Assembly: GCA_001970955.1 (NCBI GenBank)
Contig: MPUH01000167.1
Location: 1-64,000, forward strand
Direction of reading: 5' to 3'
From: Stentor coeruleus
Lineage: Eukaryota; Ciliophora; Heterotrichea; Heterotrichida; Stentoridae
DNA: 64,000 bases
Below are positions 50,715 through 60,235 of the stretch, in pieces. The notes below the pieces were generated by a model. That model did no database searches. It saw only the letters and a program-made list of their open reading frames with translations, and was not told where the DNA came from. Position 1 is the stretch's first letter, and every line of letters begins with the position of its first letter. Both the position numbers and the translations under genes were made by a program.

Positions 50715-51330
50715 CTAGTATATAATTTCTCCTTCCCCGTTTAACTCATTATTTTTAAACTCTCCTCTATATATGCATCCTTAAATTTTTTAGTTCCTTG
50801 GCCTTCAAGTTTTAATTTATTATTAAACCCAATATATGTAAAATAATCACAATCAATTTGCCCAAAACCCTTAGGATGTGAGTCTTTAGTCTCACCAAAA
50901 TAATTCATTACCCCATAGTTTTCGATAAATACATTTTTTAGTGCAGATTCAAAAATTTTCCCTTCAAAATACATCTGTCCAGAGAAATTGCGATAAAAAG
51001 TATATTCTTTTTGACTATATAAATCGATATTTCGCTATAATAATTGCCAGTGCTTATTAAAATGATAGGCAATTCAAATTCTATTGTTGTAGCTTTACAT
51101 TTTTCAGGTCTAATTAGTCTATAAACTTTTGTTGGGAGACCATCTTTGAATTCAAGATCAGCTATAATGCTATTTGTTATTATCATGCCTCTACCATGTT
51201 TTCTACCTAGTTTCCATTCTCCTTCATAGGTTATGCTTATGAAATTGTATTCTTTTTTCCCTTTTCCATGAGGATAGCCATCTAAAGCTTGCCCAAAATA
51301 TACACCTGCATAGTCTTGATAATTATAAGT
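50715..51330 (-). pseudogene. MORN-protein pseudogene, N-terminal half
   Basis: A dead copy of the N-terminal half of the gene at 51724-53037. Reading 51315 downward gives YAGVYFGQALDGYPHGKGKK, then TYEGEWKLGRKHGRGM and FKDGLPTKVYRLI, each matching the intact paralogue (YYGETN..PHGKGKK, YEGEWKQGRKHGKG, EGLPTKIIKII). The start codon is absent (a stop lies just upstream), a frame change occurs near 51015-51020, and the frame then continues as FYRNFSGQMYFEGKIF, NYFGETKDSHPKGFGQ and LEGQGTKKFKD. A second frame change occurs near 50750 and a stop near 50715; the C-terminal half is gone. Confidence 0.82.
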
Positions 51331-51723
51331 CTAGTATTGTAATAAAAATTAGTATCAAAATTATTGAAAAGTTTTATATCAAATGATAAGGAAAATGATA
51401 GAAATTATTCAAATAATAAGAAGAATAAAAATAAGCTTATAAAAATGCATTTATGTTTGTTTATTCTTAGTTGTTTAGGAAGGGCTAAAAATTATAAATA
51501 CTTCTTTAGATTAAAAAACCTGCAATAACTGTTAGTCTTGAAAATAATATAAAAAAACTTGATAGGGGGGTTTTGCTTCAATTAAAATAGATACTTTATG
51601 GTTTAAAAATCATATATGAGCCAAAAAAGATGAGGTTAATTAGTGTTACGATGACACCACTTATTTACCCTAAGATTTTGAATTTTAATTATTTATATTA
51701 ATTGGTAAATATCAATTATATAC
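51331..51723. other. Spacer between the MORN pseudogene and the MORN gene
   Basis: A+T-rich, with a gggggg run near 51567. It lies upstream of the dead copy and downstream of the intact gene. No remnant of the lost C-terminal half recognised. Confidence 0.45.
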
Positions 51724-53037
51724 TTAATAAAGGCCAATGATTAAATTTCCATTATCAAAAATTCCTGAAATTTCTCTACAAGAAAATTTTAGTCTACCTT
51801 TACCATTAAATTTATCATCTTTCCAGTACCCAAAGTAACAAAATTCTGCACTAAAAAATTTCCCGAAACCACTTCTCACTCCATTTGTAAAGCATCCAAT
51901 ATAGTAGTCACCATTTTTATAATATAATTTCCCATAACCTTCAATTTTCCCATTTTTCCACTCTCCGTTATATACCTCGTTATTGATAAAAATCATTTTA
52001 CCTTTGCCATTCTTAATCCCATTAACCATCTCTCCACTATAAATTCCATTTTCTTCTTTTGTCAATTGCACTAAGTTAATATTTTTCATTAAATTCTCGC
52101 TTTCATACACTTTCCAATTCTTATAACCTTTAAAATCATATTTTTTTTCCTTATCCTTAATCCGCCTTGGCATATTTTTATAACAATCATAGAAAATTTC
52201 TCCATCAATAAATTTTAAATGTATATCATCATATATAATCATCGAAATTTCAATAAAGCCAATAATCTCTTTTAGTATATCTTTTAATTCAGAATTGCAC
52301 CTAACTCCTAAACGTCCATTATCCCAATTTATATATATATAATTTATCTTCTCATTAATAGTGACTAAAACTTCCCCAACAGGTTTATTTTCATAAAACG
52401 TTCCTATAATCGAAGAATTTCCATTTATGATTTCACCTTCCCCATTAAGAAAATCATCAACAAAATAGCCTTTATAAATTATTCCATTACGATACATTTT
52501 TGTTCCTTGACCTTCAAGAATAAGATAATTATTATACCCAATATAATCAAAATAATCTGTAATCATATGTGCATATCCAAAAGGGGAATAATCTTTTGTT
52601 TCCCCAGTATAGCTTAATTCTTCAGTTAAAATATTCTTAAAATTTTTCAAAGGAGTCGTAAAAAGCCTCCCTTTAAATGCTATATTTCCATAACTATCCA
52701 GATAAAAATAATACTTTTTAGAGTTTTCAGTATCACAAATTTCAGCATAATAATCCCCATATTGTACAGGGAAAATATTTATTTCTAAGGTGTTGATAGA
52801 TTTGTAATTATTTTCCAAATTGATTATTTTAATGATTTTTGTTGGCAAACCTTCGTTCCATAGTAATGCAAAAATTTCATTTGATGTTTTTATTATCCCT
52901 TTTCCATGTTTCCTACCTTGTTTCCATTCGCCTTCATATATGAGATTATTCGCATAAACCTTTTTCCCTTTTCCATGTGGAATGTTGATGTTAGTTTCTC
53001 CATAATAGTTCCCTGCTGAATCAGAATAGTAATTCAT
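51724..53037 (-). CDS. MORN-repeat protein, 437 aa
   Basis: MORN units: SAGNYYGETNINIPHGKGKK and LIYEGEWKQGRKHGKGIIKT at the N-terminus, SYTGETKDYSPFGYA and YNNYLILEGQGTKMYRNG in the middle, and ENGIYSGEMVNGIKNGKGKM, EVYNGEWKNGKIEGYGKLY, YYIGCFTNGVRSGFGKF and GYWKDDKFNGKGRLKF at the C-terminus. The start is set at MNYYSDS (53037): the pseudogene and the + strand paralogue begin at the same repeat position, while an in-frame ATG 105 bp upstream adds a hydrophobic stretch of non-coding composition. Likely a membrane-cortex or cytoskeletal scaffold; no enzymatic domain is attached. Confidence 0.88.
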   Translation of the reverse strand: MNYYSDSAGNYYGETNINIPHGKGKKVYANNLIYEGEWKQGRKHGKGIIKTSNEIFALLWNEGLPTKIIKIINLENNYKSINTLEINIFPVQYGDYYAEICDTENSKKYYFYLDSYGNIAFKGRLFTTPLKNFKNILTEELSYTGETKDYSPFGYAHMITDYFDYIGYNNYLILEGQGTKMYRNGIIYKGYFVDDFLNGEGEIINGNSSIIGTFYENKPVGEVLVTINEKINYIYINWDNGRLGVRCNSELKDILKEIIGFIEISMIIYDDIHLKFIDGEIFYDCYKNMPRRIKDKEKKYDFKGYKNWKVYESENLMKNINLVQLTKEENGIYSGEMVNGIKNGKGKMIFINNEVYNGEWKNGKIEGYGKLYYKNGDYYIGCFTNGVRSGFGKFFSAEFCYFGYWKDDKFNGKGRLKFSCREISGIFDNGNLIIGLY

Positions 53038-53822
53038 ATATTTATATATGTTTAATGGAAAATATAGGAAATTATATGCTTTTTGTATAGGAAAAATACT
53101 TAAAATGATAATAAAAGATTTTGGAGTACTTGTTTTATACAAATTTCATTGTATTGGAAGCAATACAAACGTAATAAGAAAATGTTTTGATAATTTGTGT
53201 GGCAAATATTTTACATATGCAGGTTTATATAAACATTAGATTTATTAACGATAAAGAAATAAATGTCAAATCTTTTAAAAATCCTACAATATATAAATAT
53301 TATTTTTTTTAACGATAAAGGAAATAACCTCAGGCTATTAAAGCATTCATCATAGGTTATACCATAATAATCTATCATCCTAAACACACAAAGTAAAACC
53401 ATATACTCTATGATACAGAGCATCTCCAAACATTATGATGCTTATGTTTATTGTAAAGGATAATAAAAATTGCCCCAGCTTGCGTAAGTGTAATTTAAAG
53501 CATAACTATGATATAAGTTTCTCATACACTTGTTTTTTTATAAAATTGACTTGAAAAAATATTTCCCAAGGATCAATGCTCAAAAGCATATCTCAGTATA
53601 TCCAACACCCAATTTTATATAAAACAAGTTTTGAAAAAATCATCCTCATCCCAAGATAAAAAATCAATATATCCTTCATCTACAAATATTCATTATTATT
53701 AAACCCCCATACTACTCATATAAAAATTTTCATATAATAAAATAACCCAAAAATAACAAATTCTTCTCTAAACATCCTATTATCAATCTTATAATTTATA
53801 TAAACCATAAATAATCATCCTA
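53038..53822. other. Intergenic region between two - strand genes
   Basis: The left third is the MORN promoter side; from about 53560 the + strand is A/C-rich, the 3' flank of the cNMP gene. A pair of similar short words (ttaacgataaagaaataa at 53245 and ttaacgataaaggaaataa at 53309) is the only structure. A 72-codon frame at 53211-53429 has non-coding composition. Confidence 0.45.
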
Positions 53823-55424
53823 TTAAGTATATTCCGTTTCTAATAAATTAAACTTTTTCAAACTAACACCTTGTTTCTTAGCCCAAACATCAGCAGGATT
53901 AGGTGAATCAGGTCTACCTTTTCTAACTTGTTGTGCAAAAGTTTCATAATTGTTATGCATTTTAATCCCAGTCTTAAAATTCTTAACAACCATTGGTACT
54001 ACTGTAACTGTATTTCTAATTTTAGCTGTATATGGTCTTTTAGGAATAGTTGGTATTAAACTATATCCTAAAGTATTTGCTGTATACAATTGGACTTTTT
54101 CTGGGCCTGGGGATTTATCTGTAGCATTAAATAATTGCATGCTTTTCTGAACACATGGTTGAAAATATATTAAATTCTTAACACTTGCTGAAACATTATA
54201 AACTGATCTGGATTTTTTCTCAGTCAAAGCTGATATCGGCCTAGTTTTTCCTGTTTGTGGCCTTGATCTCATTTGAGAACGTAATAAACTTGGAGAAAAA
54301 TCATTACTTAAATTCACAATATTTTGGGTTTGGGACTTTTCTATAAGGTCTTGTTTTTCTATTTCTTGTTTTCTTATATTTACCAAAGCGAGTTTTGTTG
54401 CTTTTGGGTAGTTTTTTTCTGCATCTTCATATGAAGCAACTTCTGCCCGACCTTCTTCATCAACAACATTTTCTATTATCGCATTTGATATGTTTTGTTT
54501 ACGAATTTCCCTCCATCTCATTTTATTACCTAAGTTTTCTTTTAGTTGGTTTTGCGTATCTTTTGTTAAGCTTTCTGAGAATTTGTCTTTTGATATTTTT
54601 AAAGCTAATAAATGTGAAGATGCGATAACAGAAAATTCCATTGGTTTAGATAAAAGTATTGAATCTTCACCTGCCCATTCACCTGGCATTATGACACCTA
54701 GATTATAACAACTTGTTGTTTTAGACATTAAACCACGAGCTGGGGCTGAACCTGGTCTTTTTACAGGGTTTTGTGAGCCTACAACTTTACATTCCCCTTC
54801 TTCTATTATAAAAGCATAAGGAGCTTTTTCCCCTTCCCTTAATAAAGTGTCGCCGCTTTTGAATTGACATTTTTCAAAAAGACCCAAGACTCGTTCTTTA
54901 CCAGCTTGACCAAGTTGGCGAACCCCCGGGACTGTTTTCACGAGGAATTCAAGAAGTTTTGTGTTGTCTTGAACTTTGCGGACTTTTTCCATAGCTTTTT
55001 TTAGAGGAACTCTAGGTATTGAGATTATAGAAACAACTTCTCTTGCTGTCACACGGGATGGGATCCATTTGTGTCCTGTGAACGGAAATGTATAACCAAA
55101 TATATCATAAGCCTCTAATACTGATTCTTCTTTGTTAATATTTCTTATAAAAACTTTTCCATCAAGAATAATATACAAGTCTGGTTTTCGTACTTTATCT
55201 GTTATAAGAACTTCTAATGGGGCAAGAATAAATAATTTCATCGCGGTACAGAACTAAATTTATCTTACATCAGCTCGTTGGTTTGGGGGAATTTGTCTTA
55301 ACAAAGGGTTTTCTTTAAAAATCATTTTGAGTTTCTAGATATCCCTCACATTAATATCTCCTTCATTTTTTTCATCTCTTAGTAAAGACTCTTTGATTTC
55401 ATCTATAGGTCTTCTTTTTAGCAT
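53823..55424 (-). CDS. Cyclic-nucleotide-binding domain protein, 523 aa, two 15-nt introns
   Basis: Two CNB-type beta-barrel segments: FILAPLEVLITD...DLYIILDGKVFIRN and CQFKSGDTLLREGEKAPYAFIIEEGECKVVG, the second with a near-standard barrel followed by GEWAGEDSILLSKPMEFSVIA (phosphate-binding-cassette position, but it lacks the canonical FGE(L/I)AL...RxA). Nucleotide binding is therefore uncertain. The upstream exons add MLKRRPIDEIKESLLRDEK and PLLRQIPPNQRADFCTAMKL, the helix-turn that normally precedes CNB domains. The C-terminal 200 residues are basic and disordered. Protein architecture resembles ciliary CNBD proteins rather than kinases or channels. Both introns carry in-frame stops if retained. 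Confidence 0.85.
55254..55268 (-). other. 15-nt intron 2 in the cNMP-binding gene
   Basis: GTAAGATAAATTTAG, phase 0, in-frame stops if retained. A at position 10. Confidence 0.88.
55335..55349 (-). other. 15-nt intron 1 in the cNMP-binding gene
   Basis: GTGAGGGATATCTAG, phase 0, in-frame TAG if retained. A at position 10. Confidence 0.85.
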
Positions 55425-55431
55425 ATTTATT
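55425..55431. promoter_or_regulatory. 7-bp spacer between divergent start codons
   Basis: Only ATTTATT separates the proposed ATG of the - strand cNMP gene (55424) from the ATG of the + strand gene (55432). If both starts are right, each promoter must lie inside the other gene's first exon. Confidence 0.5.
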
Positions 55432-56043
55432 ATGAATATTGAGTTTTCTTTTACAGCCTTTGACGACTTTCCTGCTTTAAAAGATAGTAAATCTAAGCAT
55501 GTACTTCAAAGTATAGCAGATCATATGAGAAACAAAGGGAACTCAGTTGTTTATTCTTGTTTAATCAAAATGGCTGCATTAGATGCTGGTGTATCTATAA
55601 AAAACATCCACAGAGGACTTGCTGATAGAATCGCAACTTTTCCTAACAAAAGACAGGTTATTATCCATATGTTTGACAATCTTAGCAGCCAAGAATATTT
55701 TATTCAAGATAGAGCTAGAAATGAAGCATCATTTACTACAGATATACGAAATTATAGACCAAGAAAAGAACCAATTAATAAAGCTTCACCAATATCCCAC
55801 ACTTTATCAACATCTCTTAATGTTGAATATTTAAAATCCAAACTTATATCTTATCCTTTACATCTTTTAGATCATGAAAAACTTTATCTTGACAATTTCA
55901 TATTCTACTCATCATTATTACGTAGTGCAAACTCAGGAGCTATTCCGATATTAGTATACATTCCTCATAATCTTAGTGATTTACAGCAGGCAACGAATTT
56001 CATATTAGAGTTTTGCAAAGAAATAGCTATTTATTTAAATTAG
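55432..56043 (+). CDS. Hypothetical protein, 203 aa
   Basis: Not recognised. A mixed alpha/beta chain with a confident-looking middle (SIADHMRNKGNSVVYSCLIK and NKRQVIIHMFDNLSSQEYF) and a C-terminal unit with IPILVYIPHNLSDLQQATNF, suggesting a compact folded domain rather than a disordered protein. No signal peptide. The start is set at MNIEFSF because the in-frame ATG at 55393 lies inside the first exon of the divergent cNMP gene; an internal Met (MRNKGN) is a third option. The stop TAG is followed by a G/T-rich flank. Confidence 0.72.
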   Translation: MNIEFSFTAFDDFPALKDSKSKHVLQSIADHMRNKGNSVVYSCLIKMAALDAGVSIKNIHRGLADRIATFPNKRQVIIHMFDNLSSQEYFIQDRARNEASFTTDIRNYRPRKEPINKASPISHTLSTSLNVEYLKSKLISYPLHLLDHEKLYLDNFIFYSSLLRSANSGAIPILVYIPHNLSDLQQATNFILEFCKEIAIYLN

Positions 56044-56361
56044 TTTAAGGGTTTTTAGGGTATATTTGTTAAATAGTTTATGAGAATTTTTGTGTATATT
56101 TTATGGGTAATATTTTGTATATATGCATATGATATGAGTCTTTTTGTAGATTCCATAACTTTTTATTGATTTATTGAATACTAGCAAAATTAAGAAAATT
56201 GATATTTTTATATATGTTTAAATAAGTTAACAATATTATGATCTTGGATATATGAAAAATTTTGAAAATTTCTATTGATAATTGGTAAACTTAGAGAATT
56301 ATTAATATTTAAAAATATTATAGTAATGCTTTAGATAACTTCGCCCCAGTTATTAGTGCGC
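56044..56361. other. Spacer, 3' flank of the unknown gene
   Basis: A+T-rich and G/T-leaning on the + strand, with no gene or RNA seen up to the remnant at 56362. Confidence 0.45.
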
Positions 56362-56541
56362 TTAGAATCCAGCTGGAACTACTTGTCTAGGATCAAGAAT
56401 ATTTGGTTTCAAAAAAAGTACTGATATAAGATGGAAAATTTCTGTCCCAAATGAAAATAAAGATAAATTACATACAAATTGTGTATACAAAAATTTCTTA
56501 GCAAATAAAAAAAAGTAGGATTTTGATATTTTATAAACTAC
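56362..56541 (-). pseudogene. Possible gene remnant, 59-codon C-terminal fragment
   Basis: An open stretch without an ATG, bounded upstream by TAA, that ends FLKPNILDPRQVVPAGF and a stop. The hydrophobic centre (FGTEIFHLISVLFL) would be a membrane helix. G+C content and codon choice in the last 20 codons stand out from the spacer and look coding. No full gene is possible here, since the DZIP1-like gene begins on the other strand at 56724. Chance cannot be excluded. Confidence 0.3.
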
Positions 56542-56723
56542 TTATTGAATTATAAATTTCAATCTTTTAAGGGATACAATTGGATTAAGATTATACAGAA
56601 AAAGTAAAAATCCTCAAATCTGTATATAAATGTAAATTTAATGAGTAAATGCACAATAAAATCAATATCTTAAATCATGTAAATCTATATTAAAAATACA
56701 ACTATTTTGTAATATAAATCTAA

Positions 56724-57392
56724 ATGGCAGAAGAATACATAAGCAACCCTTTTCGTAATTTTTACTTAGGTTTTTTTCACGAGCAGCAAAAGCGTATGAA
56801 TTGGAGGAATGTAGAAAATGCTGATATAAACCAAATTGTTAAAGTAAAAATTATTCAGGGCGACTTGCGTCCTCTTAACAACCTATTAGAGGATTTAGCT
56901 TATGTCGACATATACAAAGATGATTTCATTGATACAAACCCAGAAGTATACAAAATGCTAAAAATAATGCAAACTGGAATGCAATATTTCTTATTTTTCC
57001 AGTCACAACTAAAAGGTGTATGTAAAGAATCTCATGAAGCAGCAGATCATGAAATAAAAGAAAACAAAAGACTCAAAGATGCAGCTAAAAAACAGAAAAG
57101 TAAAATTCGTAAGCTTCGTAAAGAAATTGAAAACCTAGACCTTCGATCAATGCATTATGATATGCTTAGCGAAGTATTAAAAGCTGAAGGAGCGCCACTT
57201 GATTTTAAAAAAATTGAATCGAAAAAACTTATTAAAGAGAGGAATATTAAATCTAAAGATGTTTATGTTGCTGATATGGATATTGGTGATGTAGATTCAA
57301 GAGGTGAAAAGGAATTATTAGAAAGTATTGATTTCCAATTGTCGGTATCTAAAAATGATAAAGATTTACCACGTTTAGGTTTGCATAAATAA
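56724..57392 (+). CDS. DZIP1-like N-terminal domain protein, 222 aa
   Basis: Residues about 10-100 match the Dzip-like N-terminal domain of DZIP1/Iguana, a basal-body and transition-zone protein needed for ciliogenesis: KRMNWRNVENADINQIVK, LRPLNNLLEDLAYVDI and YKMLKIMQTGMQYFLFFQSQ. A coiled coil follows (about 105-170). Animal DZIP1 has a C2H2 zinc finger between these parts and a long C-terminal tail; neither is present, and the chain ends after about 220 residues with a clear stop. It may be a minimal version of the family, as the frame is clean and the domain complete. Confidence 0.82.
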   Translation: MAEEYISNPFRNFYLGFFHEQQKRMNWRNVENADINQIVKVKIIQGDLRPLNNLLEDLAYVDIYKDDFIDTNPEVYKMLKIMQTGMQYFLFFQSQLKGVCKESHEAADHEIKENKRLKDAAKKQKSKIRKLRKEIENLDLRSMHYDMLSEVLKAEGAPLDFKKIESKKLIKERNIKSKDVYVADMDIGDVDSRGEKELLESIDFQLSVSKNDKDLPRLGLHK

Positions 57393-57517
57393 TTACTTTA
57401 TAATAAAAGAATCAAAGTTTTATATATATTTTTACTGTATAAAATCAATGCAAATTTTTTGATTACGGGATATTTTTTATATATGTAAAAAATATAATTT
57501 CATAGCGAGACTATTAA

Positions 57518-58585
57518 CTAATTTAAAGCTTGCCATGAATCGTAAAACGCTTCATTAGGCTTTTCGGACACAATACGATTAAAGCCGCCTTCCCAAGTTG
57601 TTATTTCAGATGATTTGCATAGATATTTGTACTCAAAAGGTAGGGTTGATATTTTTAAAGTCTGGCTCCACCTATGTCCGATATGCCAAATTAAGTTCAA
57701 ACCTTTGTCTGGATTCCATTTCCCAAGCTCTTCACAAGATCCAACAATAACTATTGACTCTCCGAATTTAGTTTCATAATGAACACTAAACTCACATTCA
57801 AAAGTTTCATTTTCTTGATCTTTTGTATCTTCACTTGTTGCTGATTTTCGCTCTTGCTCGTATTTTCTATAAAAATTATCCACCCCTGAAGTTTTATCAG
57901 TATAAAAGTCGTATGACTTTGCATCTCTTGGTTTCTGTGACTCTTCTGATATAGTATTTTTTATTATTTCGGCAAAAATCTTTTCTTTTTTCGAATTGTG
58001 TGGGGTATTCTCAGAGAGTTCCTCTTTAATTTCAACAATCTCTGTCTTTTCTGAAACTTCTTCTTTTTCTTTTAAAACAGACTTTTCTAGCATAGTTTCT
58101 ACATGTGGATTTTTGACAAAATGAGAAAAAATAGTTTTACCAGTTGGCTTCTCTGTAACAATTTTATCTTCAAAATCCTCCTCATCAGATTTAATCTCTA
58201 AATCAATTGAAGGGTTTTCTTTACTATCATGTGATATAAACGAAGTAAATTTTTCAGGTCTTTCAATAACATGATCTTCATAGATTTTAATTTCTGAATC
58301 AAAAGCTCTAGAATGGCCTAGTAAATCCATTAATTTTTCAGGGCTTTCATTAGTGAAAGGTGATTCAGAATGTTCAGTTTGTGCTTCAGACCTAGTCTCA
58401 CCATTTTTCCCAGGTAAAATTTCATTCTTGCTTGATTCTTGAATTATCATATCTGCAGATGAAGGTTCATCTTCTGGAATTGTTTCTAGGATTGATATGC
58501 ATTTTATTAATTTGTCAGTGAGAAACAAGTCTTTTTCTTTATCTTTGCTATCATAAAAATTATGTTCTTTTACTTTTACTTCCAT
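57518..58585 (-). CDS. CBM20 starch/glycogen-binding domain protein, 355 aa
   Basis: The last 95 residues are a CBM20 domain: CEFSVHYETKFGESIVIVGS, ELGKWNPDKGLNLIWH, WSQTLKIS, FEYKYLCK and TTWEGGFNR, with the tryptophans that stack on alpha-glucans. The preceding 260 residues are strongly acidic, Glu/Ser-rich and low complexity, with Lys-Glu repeats. This places the carbohydrate domain at the end of a long flexible arm, without a catalytic domain, similar in outline to laforin/starch-regulator type tethers but lacking a phosphatase. It may target partner proteins to glycogen. Start and stop are unambiguous. Confidence 0.88.
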   Translation of the reverse strand: MEVKVKEHNFYDSKDKEKDLFLTDKLIKCISILETIPEDEPSSADMIIQESSKNEILPGKNGETRSEAQTEHSESPFTNESPEKLMDLLGHSRAFDSEIKIYEDHVIERPEKFTSFISHDSKENPSIDLEIKSDEEDFEDKIVTEKPTGKTIFSHFVKNPHVETMLEKSVLKEKEEVSEKTEIVEIKEELSENTPHNSKKEKIFAEIIKNTISEESQKPRDAKSYDFYTDKTSGVDNFYRKYEQERKSATSEDTKDQENETFECEFSVHYETKFGESIVIVGSCEELGKWNPDKGLNLIWHIGHRWSQTLKISTLPFEYKYLCKSSEITTWEGGFNRIVSEKPNEAFYDSWQALN

Positions 58586-59356
58586 TTATATCCACTATAT
58601 ATTATCACGTAGTATATGTTTTTTTTTAAAATATTTTTTGCTTTTTTGTATGAATAATGATTAGATTTGCTTGATATAGGAAAATTTGTATAGAAAATGT
58701 TGGGTTATGGAAAATTTAAATACAATGTGAGGCAAAATGTTATTATTGTGTTGAAGGGGTAAAAATAAAATTTAAGGTATTTAGATTTGGTATTTGATGA
58801 GTTTTTATTTGAGTGATTTTTAATAGGATATTTGTTTATGTTGGAGAGAATAAATCAAAATATGAAAAGGAATATTTTTATATAAAAAGAATTTCTGATG
58901 ATATTATGTATTTCTTTTTACATATTATGATAGTGATTCAATATTTTTTTAAGGACTAGTTAAAGCTTTTGATCAATTTATTTAATCTATTTAATTAAAA
59001 ATCAGTATTTAGAAATTGAAAATTTTATATACCTACAGCAATTTAGCATATAATCATAGATTATATTTCATATTAGAATCCCAAACTGATATTTCTACCT
59101 CTATATCTACTCTTTTAAAATTATCTAAATTTGTCAAAAAAAACTACTCCTAAAATTCCCGCTACCTTCAACTATCCACACAATCAAATAATTTAAAACT
59201 TTCTAAAATAAAAATATAAAATGCAACCTTCCAATCTTAACCATATCAGCCTAACACAAGCCTTAAAAGATTAAATCTTATAGCCAGTTTTCCAAAAAAA
59301 ATATATGATTTAATCTTTTTCTTTTCAACTTTTTTACATCATGGTATAATAATACA
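58586..59356. other. Divergent intergenic region
   Basis: G/T-rich on the + strand near the CBM20 start, switching near 59030 to A/C-rich before the + gene at 59357. The switch is sharp and mirrors 24.3-25.2 kb. No gene or RNA seen. Confidence 0.5.
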
Positions 59357-59923
59357 ATGGGGTGTATCTGTGGGAAGAAAAAGAAGAAAAATAACAATAA
59401 AAATCAAAAAAACCCTTCTGATCCAAGTACCCAACATATTTCAAACTTAGAACCTGAACCTGATATAGTATTACCTGAAGAAAGACATCATACAAATTCC
59501 TATCCTACATTTTTTACTAATGATTCATTATCAGGCATATGGGTTTATTCTAAAAGTGAAGAAGATTGTCAGTTTAGTGATGGTATACAACAAACCATTG
59601 AGACAGATTTTTTAGTAGGAAAAGCTACATCAGAGTTTGTAATGGAAGGAAAAACTTATATGATTAATTTCAAAGAATCGACTTTAACTTCAGGAGATGA
59701 GATTTATCCTGTTGTTAGAACAAAATTAAGAAAAGAAGAATATGGATGGATGTGTGATGATGGTACGATTCGTCCTTTACTTGGAAATGTTGAAGAAATG
59801 CTACAAGAAACTGAAGGCAAGCTGAAATGCAAGATTAATGGGGTTGCTTTTAATATTGATTTGCCTAGATTACTTATTACAGAAATAAAAACGAAAGTTC
59901 ATCGAGAAATTCAGCTTCTTTAA
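59357..59923 (+). CDS. Lipid-anchored protein with two WWE-like domains, 188 aa
   Basis: The start MGCICGKKKKK is a myristoyl/palmitoyl signal followed by a polybasic stretch, so membrane attachment is likely. Residues about 58-118 resemble a WWE domain: SGIWVYSKSEED, then a QQTIETDFLVGK helix and KTYMINFKESTLTS. A second unit (about 127-185) has YGWMCDDGTIRPLLGNVEEM, then GVAFNIDLPRLLITEIKTK. WWE domains read poly-ADP-ribose or mediate ubiquitin-linked contacts. The pattern was matched by eye, and the first unit is better than the second. Confidence 0.58.
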   Translation: MGCICGKKKKKNNNKNQKNPSDPSTQHISNLEPEPDIVLPEERHHTNSYPTFFTNDSLSGIWVYSKSEEDCQFSDGIQQTIETDFLVGKATSEFVMEGKTYMINFKESTLTSGDEIYPVVRTKLRKEEYGWMCDDGTIRPLLGNVEEMLQETEGKLKCKINGVAFNIDLPRLLITEIKTKVHREIQLL

Positions 59924-60235
59924 CTTTATCTTAATCCTTTTTTTTAATTTTTTGTTTTATTGATTACTAAGAAAGCTAATTTATTAATATAAAATTCAGA
60001 TTTAAAAGTTCTCGGCAATTTGTTAGTATTTTATATAGAAAATCAATAAGAACTATAGTTTAATTATAAGAAAATATTAAAGATAATAGGAAAATATATA
60101 TGCTATAATTAAAAAAGCTTATTTTTTAATACTTAAAAGTAAAGAAATATGATGCAGATATTATGAATATCTTTGAACATTAAATTTAGAAGTTTATATA
60201 ATATTATGATTATTTTAAGGTTTGATTAAAATATA
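59924..60235. other. Spacer between two + strand genes
   Basis: A+T-rich, 312 bp, with no clear G/T to A/C switch. Nothing recognised. Confidence 0.4.

Noticed and set aside
53038-53142. Upstream ATG for the MORN gene
   Set aside because: The added 35 residues are hydrophobic and absent from both relatives; the repeat starts at 53037.
53245-53327. Short direct repeat ttaacgataaag(g)aaataa
   Set aside because: Two copies of 18-19 bases in A+T-rich DNA; not enough to claim an element.
53211-53429. 72-codon frame on the - strand
   Set aside because: Composition is that of spacer and no fold or match is visible.
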